Source of the DNA: CAZGYE01 sp964530165
Lineage (GTDB): Bacteria; Planctomycetota; Planctomycetia; Planctomycetales; Planctomycetaceae
Reading direction: 5' to 3'
Assembly: GCA_964530165.1 (NCBI GenBank)
Contig: CAZGYE010000231.1
Coordinates: 1-9,574, forward strand
DNA length: 9,574 nt
The position numbers and the translations under genes are program-made. The notes beneath the pieces were generated by a model. That model made no database searches, was not told where the DNA came from, and saw only the letters and a program-made list of their open reading frames with translations. Shown here one piece after another: positions 1 through 7,298 of the stretch (position 1 is its first letter; each line of letters opens with the position of its first letter).

Positions 1-620
1 AGACGATCGTTCCCGAGACCGGCAATCAGATGATCGTTCCCGTCGCCGCCAAGGATCGTCGCGTTGAAGAACACCGCCGAGGGGAACCGGGCGCCGCCGT
101 TCATCGCCGCGCCGGCAGCCTTGCCTGTGATTGCTACGGCGCTGGTGTCCTCAAACGTCACCTGATCATCCCCATCGCCCACGTCGATGTTAATGCCCCT
201 GGTGACATTCGGAATGAAAATGGTCACTTCGTCAAACGTGCCGTCCAAGTCCGAATCAACCTGATTCACGCCGGGGCCGACAGCGGTGACCGGATCGTCG
301 TCGGCAGTCCCTGCCGTTCCGTCTGCACCAAGGTCTTGGACGAACAGGTAGATCCCTGCCCCATCCACGCCGGCGGCATCGAAGCGGACGTCGACCTCAA
401 GATTGTCGGCGTCCGTATCGCCGGTGACCATGACCCGGCCGTTGTTGAGCGAAACCGTGGAAAGCAGTGTCCGGTCTTCCAGCCGTTCCACCTGGGAAGT
501 CAGATCAACCAGCGTGGAACGACCTGCACGATTCCGTCGCCGCGAAGCCGCCTTCGACGTCTTCGGCGCATAGGGAGCCAAAACGGATTTCATCGAACGC
601 AGCCAAGGGGTGATGAGCAT
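1..620 (-). CDS. LEPR-XLL-type secreted protein with RTX-like calcium-binding repeats, N-terminal part
   Basis: The frame runs off the left edge, so only the first 206 residues are visible. The ATG at 620 has a good ribosome-binding site (GAGGAAG, 5 bases upstream). Residues 47-54 read LEDRTLLS, the LEPR-XLL-type motif found near the N-terminus of many large planctomycete surface or secreted proteins. It follows a basic stretch (residues 20-34) and takes the place of a standard signal peptide. Residues 61-190 are Asp/Gly-rich and beta-like (GDTDADNLEVD, DVGDGDDQVTFED). Residues 191-206 contain GGDGND and GLGND, which fit the glycine/aspartate-rich nonapeptides of hemolysin-type calcium-binding proteins. 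The full protein is probably much larger and calcium-stabilised outside the cytoplasm. Its function, such as adhesin or matrix protein, is not visible. The gene diverges from the regulator at 1399. Confidence 0.85.
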   Translation of the reverse strand, partial: MLITPWLRSMKSVLAPYAPKTSKAASRRRNRAGRSTLVDLTSQVERLEDRTLLSTVSLNNGRVMVTGDTDADNLEVDVRFDAAGVDGAGIYLFVQDLGADGTAGTADDDPVTAVGPGVNQVDSDLDGTFDEVTIFIPNVTRGINIDVGDGDDQVTFEDTSAVAITGKAAGAAMNGGARFPSAVFFNATILGGDGNDHLIAGLGNDR

Positions 621-1037
621 GGGAGCTTCCTCAGTAAGTTTCGAGTGTGGACTAGACAGACGCTTTGAAAATCAACAGTTCATGTTCTCGATCTGGCCGA
701 ACTTGCCATCCAAGCCGTCAAAACCTCGAAAACAGTCATTTCTTCCTCTTTTGGCATAAACGTTCTTGTTGTTGTTAACTTTGTATTGAACGTTATTACT
801 TTGTCCTTGTTAATCACGTTAAACATATCAGTTATTAAAATCAACTAAAATTATCTAACTTTACCGAAAAACGTCCATTTATTTTAACAGTTCGAATCAT
901 CTTGTTTCGCTATGTTGACTTTTTGTGGCTTGGAATCATCCTTCGTAGTTGGCTGACCAGCAGAATCCATTCCCGGTGCCCACAACGAACCAACTCTCAT
1001 TCTGACCGATCCTGATGAGGCAAAACAATAGATCGAC

Positions 1038-1062
1038 CGAACCAAAAACGAACCAAAAACGA
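1038..1062. repeat. Tandem 11-bp repeat, two copies plus a part
   Basis: The unit CGAACCAAAAA occurs twice head to tail, followed by CGA. The A-runs are spaced about one helical turn apart, an arrangement that can favour DNA bending. It lies about 340 bases upstream of the regulator. It could equally be a chance duplication. Confidence 0.5.
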
Positions 1063-1298
1063 CCTAATCCCTCGGCTTAGTCTGAACTAGAAACGCAGGA
1101 CGCTTCCTTTCCACCGGCGCAGTCGTTCGCCCGGCAGCGATACGACGCCGTTCCTGAAAAACACTTACGGTCCACGCAATTTTCTTCCGACAGACACTCT
1201 GACTATTCCAATCGGTCTTTCCGTCTCAAACGTTATCATTCACTGTAAATACGCGAATCACTAATTATCGTTATTTCAACAAAATTACTCATATTGTG

Positions 1299-1327
1299 TT
1301 GATTTTCATATTAATTCAGGTGATACT
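1299..1327 (+). promoter_or_regulatory. Possible sigma-70-type promoter for the response regulator
   Basis: TTGATT at 1299-1304 and GATACT at 1322-1327 are separated by 17 bases and sit at the edge of an AT-rich block, 72 bases before the ATG at 1399. Each box has mismatches to the consensus, and planctomycete promoters are poorly defined, so this is only a candidate. Confidence 0.3.
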
Positions 1328-1398
1328 GGATGTTTATAGTGATTGCGTCCTCGTAGCCAATCTGGCAGGAAACACGTAACAAACACGGGAGCCTCTCG

Positions 1399-2061
1399 AT
1401 GGGCGATAGCATTCGACTGATGGTCGTACATCAGAACCGCTTGTTTCGTGAGTGCCTGGCCTCAGTATTCTCAGACTACGCAGAGTACGAAGCCGTGACC
1501 TTGGGGGACACCGGTCCCAACGAACTGCAACAGGTCTCAGGAAGTCGTCCGGACGTCGTTCTGACGGACATGAGTTTTCCACTGAGACTCACGGTGGAGT
1601 CGATACAGCGGCTCCGGGAACGCTTTTACGGCGTGAGAGTGATTGTGCTGGTGCCCGCCAGTGTCGAGGAAGCCATTGTCGGCTGCGTGCAGGTGGGCGC
1701 CGATGGATGCGTTCTGGATGAGGCCTCGATCGAGGAACTCAAGGTTGTGATTGAGACGGTCAACCGTGGAGAGACCTACTGTTCGCCTCAGATTGCGAAC
1801 TCCATGTTCGCGCAACTAGGCAAGCTGGCCAGGGAAAACCGCTGGAGTCAACGCATTGAGTCGGCCAAATTGACCACACGCGAACTCGACGTTTTGCGAT
1901 TGATCGCCGACGATCGGCTCAGCAACAAGCAAATCGCGCGAAAGCTGACTTTGTCGCTGTACACCGTGAAGAACCACGTGCACAACATTCTCGAAAAGCT
2001 GCAAGTCGAAAACCGATACGAGGCGGCCGAATACGCCTACGAGCAGCACTTGCTAAAATGA
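1399..2061 (+). CDS. NarL/LuxR-family response regulator with degenerate receiver
   Basis: This 220-residue protein has the length and two-domain layout of NarL-type regulators and should bind DNA as a transcription factor. Residues 5-120 form a receiver-like domain. The Asp at position 57 (LTDMSFP) matches the phosphoacceptor. The acidic pair normally at the end of strand 1 is His11-Gln12. The conserved Thr of strand 4 is Val85, and the Lys of the usual LLK-D-AS motif is replaced (VLDEAS, 105-110). Mg2+-dependent phosphorylation may therefore be weak or absent. Residues about 155-215 are a clear LuxR helix-turn-helix (LTTRELDVLRLIA, then LSNKQIARKL and YTVKNHVHNILEKL). GGGAG lies 7 bases before the ATG. 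No histidine kinase is adjacent. The next plus-strand gene encodes another receiver-like protein, which suggests a functional pair. Confidence 0.92.
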   Translation: MGDSIRLMVVHQNRLFRECLASVFSDYAEYEAVTLGDTGPNELQQVSGSRPDVVLTDMSFPLRLTVESIQRLRERFYGVRVIVLVPASVEEAIVGCVQVGADGCVLDEASIEELKVVIETVNRGETYCSPQIANSMFAQLGKLARENRWSQRIESAKLTTRELDVLRLIADDRLSNKQIARKLTLSLYTVKNHVHNILEKLQVENRYEAAEYAYEQHLLK

Positions 2062-2361
2062 CGGCAGACCGTTGCGCGTCACACCACGACCGATTGTGCA
2101 ACTGAGAATTGCACGTCGAGCGCAACGAACTCCGGGTCAAGGAGAGCGTTTGCCGTCGATTCTCCACCGAGAACCGGGTCGCAAGTTTCCGTTTTCCCAT
2201 TGCGGTGATCGGCCGTCGATCAATCCGACACAAATAGTCCTAATCGTGTATCTGTTTTGAACCCAGAGGTCGATTGCATTCGCGGGCGGAATTTCTGATG
2301 ATGGTCTCTGACAAGTTGGAAACAATGATGTTTGGTACACTCTTCACCGGAGAATGGACTC
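2062..2361. other. Intergenic region between the two regulator genes
   Basis: This 300-base gap has no supported gene. Short frames on both strands lack ribosome-binding sites and recognisable sequence. A small dyad, GATCG/CGATC with a 5-base spacer, lies at 2207-2221, and the octamer CCGTCGAT occurs at 2153 and 2213. No hairpin with a T-run is seen after the first regulator. The gap suggests that the downstream gene has its own promoter, though no confident -35/-10 pair was found. Confidence 0.45.
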
Positions 2362-2724
2362 GTGAGCGTAATTCGAATTGTATTGGCCGTCGAACCGCCG
2401 ATGTTCAGCGAAGTGCTGCGTCTCCGTTTGGAAGATGAATGGGACCTTGAAGTGGTGGATGAAGTCTTCGACCCGTTGGACGCTCTGCTCTCAGTGGCTG
2501 AGACCGATGCCGACGTCGTCGTGTTGACTGTGTCGGAACCCGCAAAAACACCGGCAATCTGTACGCACTTGTTCGCCGAGTTCCCGGATCTGTTGGCCAT
2601 CGGCGTCTGTCCGGAGACAAATCGTGCTTGGGCCTATCATGGCTCAGCCGATTCCGAGGAACTCCCCGACGTGTTGCTCCGGGACGTCGTCGCAGCCATT
2701 CGAACTGCAGAGTGTCAAGCGTGA
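2362..2724 (+). CDS. Small stand-alone pseudo-receiver protein
   Basis: A 120-residue protein from the GTG at 2362, chosen because GGAG lies 9 bases upstream and the sequence then opens with a receiver-like first strand (IRIVLAV). A TTG at 2332 would add 10 residues but has no better site. The pattern follows a CheY-like fold: strand 1 (4-10), helix (14-24), strand 2 (about 27-33), strand 3 (51-57, DVVVLTV), strand 4 (77-82, LLAIGV) and a final helix (about 103-114). At the phosphoacceptor position there is Thr56 in VVVLTVSEP, where the upstream regulator has Asp57 in VVLTDMSFP. Only Glu11 remains of the acidic pair. There is no output domain. It may bind a partner such as the upstream regulator or a kinase rather than accept phosphate. 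The fold is inferred; no named family was recognised. Confidence 0.65.
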   Translation: MSVIRIVLAVEPPMFSEVLRLRLEDEWDLEVVDEVFDPLDALLSVAETDADVVVLTVSEPAKTPAICTHLFAEFPDLLAIGVCPETNRAWAYHGSADSEELPDVLLRDVVAAIRTAECQA

Positions 2725-2768
2725 CCGGTGTGCGCGCGACAATTCCGCTCTTCCCCAAGGCGATGAGG

Positions 2769-3965
2769 CTACGGCACTACTTCATGCTCCGTCGAAACCA
2801 CGGCTCCACGGTCATCGGTGAGCGTGACGAAGTAAACGATCCCGGACGCAACCGGCAGGACCGCGTTGGCCGTATCGCCCTGGATCTTCGCTGGCACGGA
2901 CTTCCATTCACGCTTCTGCCACGCACCGGCGTCCGTGGTGTAATGCAATGCGGCGCTCTTGATCGGGACGACTGTTTTGAACGTTACCCTGACCGCCTTC
3001 GCGTGGCGCGACGCTGTCACGATCTCAGCCAGCGATTTGCCGCTCTTCAAGACCGAATCGACAAACAGTCCGATCTCTTTGGGTCGCCATCCCGCCGGAT
3101 GACCGTGCGGCATGCGAACGGTGATGCACAAAGTCCGCGGGGCTTTCACCAGACGATAGCTCTTCTGGTAGCTGTCCAGCGGGTAGGCGAAGTCGTTCGA
3201 GCCGTTGACGAACAACATCGGCATGCCGGCATTGGCCAGGTACTGCGAGGGGTCGAAGTTCTTGACCCATCGTTCCGTCTGCTCGGGACCCAGCCGGTCG
3301 AAAACTTTGAGCCAAGCGCTGTTCTCGTGCAAGAAACCGCAGCCGTAAACCGGCACAGCCACTTTGAGCCGTCCGTCGAGGCCCGCGACGAGGCATGTCA
3401 GGTAACCACCCCACGAAATCCCCGTGATCCCCATTCGTTGCGAATCGACGTTCGGCATGCTTTCCAACAACGATGCGGCACGAACGACATTCGCCACGGC
3501 GTGATACGGCCAAGCGTTCTTGACCCCCTCGGCAAGGTCGTCGAATTTCTGCCGGTGACCCTGGTCCGGTCCGCCGTCGGGCAGACGGGTTTTGTCGGGA
3601 CGTCGGCCGGCCAAGTCCATCGCGATGGCCGCGTAGCCTCGTTTCACCCAAATCTCGACCCACTCACGAAACGCCGTCCCGCCACCGCCGTGAACCAAGA
3701 CCATTGCCGGCCGTTTGCTCTGGGGGGCCGCTGCTTCGGGAGCTCCGTAGAACGCGAAAACGCGAGTCGGCTTGCCGCGATATGGTTCGCCAGTGTAGTA
3801 CAATGAACGAATGGGACCAGAACCCTCGATCCACTCCACCTTGGGTGGTTTGGCCAGTTCTTTCATGTCCCACGGACCGGTGTAGCGCTCGCCGGCGTTT
3901 CCCGTGCCGGCCAAGACGATCCAGACGATTGCAAATGCCGAATACTGAAAGGTTGCCTTGCTCAT
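2769..3965 (-). CDS. Secreted alpha/beta hydrolase (acetylxylan esterase / dienelactone hydrolase-like)
   Basis: A 398-residue protein whose ATG at 3965 is preceded by GGAG at 5 bases. Residues 1-24 form a signal peptide (hydrophobic 9-21, cleavage likely after GNA), so it should be periplasmic or outside the cell. The alpha/beta hydrolase core spans about 85-310: oxyanion motif HGGGGT (92-97), nucleophile elbow GISWGG with Ser184, likely acid Asp258 (FVNGSND, 252-258) and catalytic His287 or His289 (MPHGHP). Residues about 320-398 look like a small beta-sandwich appended to the core. Such planctomycete proteins are usually called acetylxylan esterases or dienelactone hydrolase-like; ester cleavage is likely, but peptidase activity (S9/S15-like) cannot be excluded. 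It is divergent from the heme protein gene, with a shared upstream region of about 180 bases, and it converges on the pseudo-receiver gene 44 bases away. Confidence 0.9.
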   Translation of the reverse strand: MSKATFQYSAFAIVWIVLAGTGNAGERYTGPWDMKELAKPPKVEWIEGSGPIRSLYYTGEPYRGKPTRVFAFYGAPEAAAPQSKRPAMVLVHGGGGTAFREWVEIWVKRGYAAIAMDLAGRRPDKTRLPDGGPDQGHRQKFDDLAEGVKNAWPYHAVANVVRAASLLESMPNVDSQRMGITGISWGGYLTCLVAGLDGRLKVAVPVYGCGFLHENSAWLKVFDRLGPEQTERWVKNFDPSQYLANAGMPMLFVNGSNDFAYPLDSYQKSYRLVKAPRTLCITVRMPHGHPAGWRPKEIGLFVDSVLKSGKSLAEIVTASRHAKAVRVTFKTVVPIKSAALHYTTDAGAWQKREWKSVPAKIQGDTANAVLPVASGIVYFVTLTDDRGAVVSTEHEVVP

Positions 3966-4149
3966 GACGTCTCCATATTCTCATCTCTTGTTGTCGGGCC
4001 ACTCCAAGCAATTGGAGAGAATCCACCCTTTGTACCCCCAACGGACTGCGTTTGCGATGATACCCCGTGGTCTGTTCATGTTGGTCTGCTTAAAGGGGCA
4101 AACCGATAGGAAAGCCGTCACCATGAGTGCCGTACTGGGCATGGAGACA
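3966..4149. promoter_or_regulatory. Divergent upstream region with a short dyad
   Basis: This region separates the divergent hydrolase and heme protein genes and must drive both. A perfect 6-bp inverted repeat, CTCCAA/TTGGAG with a 4-base centre, lies at 4002-4017. It could be an operator or a small hairpin in a leader. No convincing -35/-10 pair was found on either strand. If the heme protein starts at 4123 instead of 4150, the region is 27 bases shorter. Confidence 0.35.
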
Positions 4150-7134
4150 ATGAAACAGCGACCGGCCTCTCGGCGCGTCTTGGCGATCGCATTTCTTGTG
4201 GGGATGGCCTTCGCGGCATCGGCCCGGGCCGAGAAAGACCTCAAAGCTCGACTGCCTCGCGTTCCTCCGAAAGAGCCGGCCGCGTCGATGGAGACGTTTC
4301 GCACTCTCCCGGGCTTCCGCATCGAGCAGGTCGCCGCTGAGCCTTTGGTGTTCGACCCGGTCGACATGGCTTTCGACGAGAACGGCCGTATGTACGTGGC
4401 GGAGTACATCGGCTATTCGGAGAACGACGCGCACAAGCCGGGGCGTATCGCGCTGTTGGAGGACACGAACAACGACGGCCGTTTCGACAAGCGCACGGTG
4501 TTCGCCGAGGGACTCTCGTGGAATGCCACGGTGACCTGCTTCGACGGCGGTGTGTTCGTCGGCGCGTCGCCCGATTTGCTGTACCTGAAAGACACCGACG
4601 GCGACGGCAAGGCCGACGTGCGTGAGGTGGTTCTTACCGGTTTCGGTCTGAGTAACGTCAATCAGCTTTTGAACAGTCTTCGCTGGCGGCTCGACAACCG
4701 CATCCACGCCGTCGTGGCGGCCAGCGGCGGAAACCTGCGAGCCGTCCGATGGGAACGCACTCACCCGGAGCAGCGGGGCACCGTGATTCCGGTCCACCGG
4801 CGAGACATCAGCTTTCATCCCCGCACCGGCCAGTTGCGTTTGGAAAGCAGCGGCGACCAGCACGGAATGGGTCTCGACCAGTGGGGCCGCAAATTTGGCT
4901 CGGCCAACGGCAACCATTGCCAGATGGTGATGTACGAAGACCGCTACATCGCCCGCAACCCTTACGTGCGCGCTCCCACAGCTCACGTCAACATCTCCGT
5001 CGACGGCAAACTGCCTCCCAACTATCGCACCAGTCCCCGCGAACCGTGGCGGATCGTTTGGGCCCAACGCAAACTGGGCACGAAAGGTCCCGAGTGGGTC
5101 AAGACCCGTGTGGGGGTCTTTTCGGCGGCCTGCGGCATCACCGTCTACACGGGAAACGCCTGGCCGAGCCAATACCGCGGCAACCTGTTCATTGCAGAGC
5201 CATCGGGCAACCTCGTGCACCGCAAACGACTGGAGCCGAGCGGCGTCGGTTTTCTGGCGTATCGGACGGAGCAAAAATGCGAGTTTCTTACGTCGAACGA
5301 AAACTGGTTCCGACCGGTCCAGTTCACCAATGCGCCGGATGGGACCCTGTATGTGGCCGACATGTACCGCGAAGTCATCGAACATCCGTCGACGTTTCCA
5401 GACGACATCAAAGCTCTGCTGGACCTGAACAGCGGCAACGACCGCGGCCGCATCTACCGCATCGTGCCCGACGGATTTCGACAACCCGATCCTCCACGGC
5501 TCGGGAGCCTGTCGACTGTCGAGCTGGTCGGACTGCTTGAACATCCCAACGGCTGGCACCGCCGGACGGCCAGCCGTCTGCTGTATGAACGGCAGGACAA
5601 ACGTTGCGTCGAACCGCTGAGGAAGCTGGCCATGGGGGGGGCGTCACCGTTGGTGCGGATGCACGCCATGTACGCGCTGGACGGACAGGACGCGCTCACG
5701 AGCGACATTGTTTTGGCCCGTCTCGACGATCCGCATCCCCGCGTTCGCGAGCATGCGGTTCGGCTCTCAGAGCGGGTGCTTGCCGATTCTTCAAAGGTCC
5801 GGCAAAAGCTGTGCGCGATGGTGACCGACGGCGATATGCGGGTCCGCTATCAATTGGCTTTCACGTTGGGCGAGATTCCCGGTAGTGAGGCGACCGCAGC
5901 ATTGGCCGTCCTCTTTGCCCGGGACGGTTCCGATTCGTGGATGCGTCTGGCGGTGTTGAGCTCTTCGTTGGGGCGGGCGGGCGACTTGTTCAGCCGTCTG
6001 GTGGCCAATCGCCAATGGGCGGCGACCGAGACGGCCCGCGCTTCACTGGTCGAGCTGACCGAGCAGATCGGGCGGCAGAACCGCCCCGGCCAGCCTGAGA
6101 AAGTGCTCGACTGGCTCAATCAGTCTGCCGCCTCCGCAGGCAGGCTGGCTCTGGACGTGGTGGCGGGACTGGCCAAAACGAATCTGCCCATGCGCCGGCG
6201 ATTGACCTCACAGGCTGACACACCTGCTGGCCGCTTGTTGGCCGAGGTCGTCCGAAACGCCAGACGCCTTGCGACCGATGACGGTCGGTCCGTCGGTGTT
6301 CGCATGAAGGCCATCGGCGCATTGGTGATTGTTCCGTTTGACGACGCCCGCGACGTGCTTGGCGCGCTGCTTCACGGCCGGCAGCCTCAAGCAGTGCAGA
6401 GGGAGTCGCTCAGAGTGCTCGGCCGGTTTCGCGACGCCCGGGTGGCCGAAATGATCGTCGCGGGTTGGGCCGACTTTAGTCCGCAGGTCCAGCGGACGGC
6501 GACGGAGGTCCTCTTTGCCCGTCCCGAGCGTTTGTCGGTGTTGCTAGCCGCGATCAAACGCCGGCAGGTCAACCGTTCGCAGCTCGATCCAGCGAGAATT
6601 CAGTTGCTGCTCGCCCATCCGGACGAGACGATTCGCAGCCGGGCCAAGCAACTGCTCGGTGGCGACATGGCGGCCGGTCGGGGGAAGGTGGTGGCCGACT
6701 ACCGTGAATCGCTCAACATGCCCGGCGACGCCGGCCGCGGAAAGGCGGTCTTCAAGAGAGTCTGCTCGACGTGCCACAGATTAGAGGGCGTGGGATACGA
6801 CCTCGGCCTCCCGCTGGCGGGGATCAAGGATCGCGGTGCGAAGACTATTCTGCTCGCCGTGTTCGACCCGAACCGCGAGGTGCAGCCGCAATACTTCAAC
6901 TATGTCGTGGTCACCAACGAGGGTCTTTCGGTCACAGGGATGATCGGCTCAGAGACGGCCACAAGCATCACGCTGAAGCGCGCCGACGGAGAAAGCGATA
7001 CGGTGCTGCGGGTCGACATCGACGAGTTGCACAACACCGGCGTCTCGATCATGCCCGAGGGACTCGAGAAACAGCTCACCAAACAAGACACGGCCGACGT
7101 GATCGCATATCTGATGTCGGTCGAGTCACTCTAA
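4150..7134 (+). CDS. PVC-type membrane-bound dehydrogenase-like/HEAT/heme-binding CxxCH protein
   Basis: From the ATG at 4150 this is a 994-residue exported protein. Residues 1-27 are a signal peptide (basic start, hydrophobic 10-25, cleavage likely after ARA). Residues about 40-445 form the propeller-like domain of the Pirellula/Verrucomicrobium 'putative membrane-bound dehydrogenase' family, with Ca-binding-like loops DTNNDGRFDK and DTDGDGKADV and the motif DMYREVIEHP near its end. Residues about 450-845 are helical HEAT-like repeats. Residues about 857-994 are the PVC-type heme domain: CSTCH at 872-876 (bases 6763-6777) attaches heme c, and Met968 in SIMPEGL is the likely distal ligand. 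It should act in the periplasm in electron transfer coupled to substrate oxidation; the substrate is unknown. The start is uncertain: ATGs at 4123 and 4141 are in frame. GGAG is only 3 bases before 4150, and AGGA is 11 before 4123. The frame stays open back to 3958, but that part does not look coding. Confidence 0.92.
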   Translation: MKQRPASRRVLAIAFLVGMAFAASARAEKDLKARLPRVPPKEPAASMETFRTLPGFRIEQVAAEPLVFDPVDMAFDENGRMYVAEYIGYSENDAHKPGRIALLEDTNNDGRFDKRTVFAEGLSWNATVTCFDGGVFVGASPDLLYLKDTDGDGKADVREVVLTGFGLSNVNQLLNSLRWRLDNRIHAVVAASGGNLRAVRWERTHPEQRGTVIPVHRRDISFHPRTGQLRLESSGDQHGMGLDQWGRKFGSANGNHCQMVMYEDRYIARNPYVRAPTAHVNISVDGKLPPNYRTSPREPWRIVWAQRKLGTKGPEWVKTRVGVFSAACGITVYTGNAWPSQYRGNLFIAEPSGNLVHRKRLEPSGVGFLAYRTEQKCEFLTSNENWFRPVQFTNAPDGTLYVADMYREVIEHPSTFPDDIKALLDLNSGNDRGRIYRIVPDGFRQPDPPRLGSLSTVELVGLLEHPNGWHRRTASRLLYERQDKRCVEPLRKLAMGGASPLVRMHAMYALDGQDALTSDIVLARLDDPHPRVREHAVRLSERVLADSSKVRQKLCAMVTDGDMRVRYQLAFTLGEIPGSEATAALAVLFARDGSDSWMRLAVLSSSLGRAGDLFSRLVANRQWAATETARASLVELTEQIGRQNRPGQPEKVLDWLNQSAASAGRLALDVVAGLAKTNLPMRRRLTSQADTPAGRLLAEVVRNARRLATDDGRSVGVRMKAIGALVIVPFDDARDVLGALLHGRQPQAVQRESLRVLGRFRDARVAEMIVAGWADFSPQVQRTATEVLFARPERLSVLLAAIKRRQVNRSQLDPARIQLLLAHPDETIRSRAKQLLGGDMAAGRGKVVADYRESLNMPGDAGRGKAVFKRVCSTCHRLEGVGYDLGLPLAGIKDRGAKTILLAVFDPNREVQPQYFNYVVVTNEGLSVTGMIGSETATSITLKRADGESDTVLRVDIDELHNTGVSIMPEGLEKQLTKQDTADVIAYLMSVESL

Positions 7135-7158
7135 CAGCCTATTGAAAATCCTCGTCCG

Positions 7159-7182
7159 AGCCGCGAGCGTGAGCAAGCGGCT
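7159..7182. repeat. Short palindrome in convergent intergenic region
   Basis: AGCCGC (7159-7164) pairs with GCGGCT (7177-7182) around a 12-base loop, GAGCGTGAGCAA. GC-rich palindromes of this type are common between planctomycete genes, so it may be a dispersed extragenic repeat. It directly precedes the larger inverted repeat. Confidence 0.55.
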
Positions 7183-7266
7183 GAGTGGCGGGGGCAGAGT
7201 CTTCGATGCCCCAGTGAGTTGCTCACCGTAGGATCTGGGACTTCACGGACTCAGCCCCAGCCACTC
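7183..7266. repeat. Long imperfect inverted repeat between convergent genes
   Basis: Bases 7183-7201 pair with 7248-7266 at 17 of 19 positions. Inside, CCCAG (7210-7214) pairs with CTGGG (7235-7239), and TGAG (7215-7218) with CTCA (7222-7225). The 84 bases can thus form one long rod-like hairpin from either strand. It lies 49 bases after the heme protein stop and 33 bases after the stop of the opposing gene, where a bidirectional terminator would be expected. There is no T-run on either side, so classic Rho-independent termination is doubtful; a transcript-end-stabilising or REP-like element fits as well. Confidence 0.6.
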
Positions 7267-7298
7267 GTCGACCACCGGAGGTCCTGAGAACCTGACCT

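Larger units (their letters stand above)
621..1398. other. Long AT-rich divergent intergenic region
   Basis: No convincing gene is seen in these 778 bases between two divergent genes. Two blocks, about 735-920 and 1220-1340, are much richer in A and T than the surrounding genes, with many short A and T runs. The palindrome AACGTT occurs at about 769 and 789. Tandem 11-bp units lie at 1038-1062. The region should contain promoters for both flanking genes, and a possible one is listed separately for the plus-strand regulator. Confidence 0.6.

Noticed and set aside
30..668. Plus-strand open frame of 212 codons
   Set aside because: It is antisense to the LEPR-XLL/RTX-like gene, whose minus-strand reading has a ribosome-binding site, the LEDRTLLS motif and RTX-like repeats. 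The plus-strand translation has no family features.
1038..1062. CRISPR-like array
   Set aside because: The 11-bp units are directly adjacent with no spacers, and only two full copies exist.
2072..2260. Small plus-strand gene of 62 codons between the regulators
   Set aside because: It has no ribosome-binding site, and its Arg/Pro-rich translation shows no recognisable features.
2628..3806. Plus-strand open frame of 392 codons
   Set aside because: It is the antisense shadow of the alpha/beta hydrolase gene, a common effect of GC-rich codon use. It also overlaps the end of the pseudo-receiver gene and is rich in Arg and His without recognisable motifs.
4090..5559. Minus-strand open frame of 489 codons
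   Set aside because: It lies opposite the heme protein's propeller domain, which has clear family motifs. The antisense translation has a biased composition rich in Val, Arg and His and no domain I recognise.
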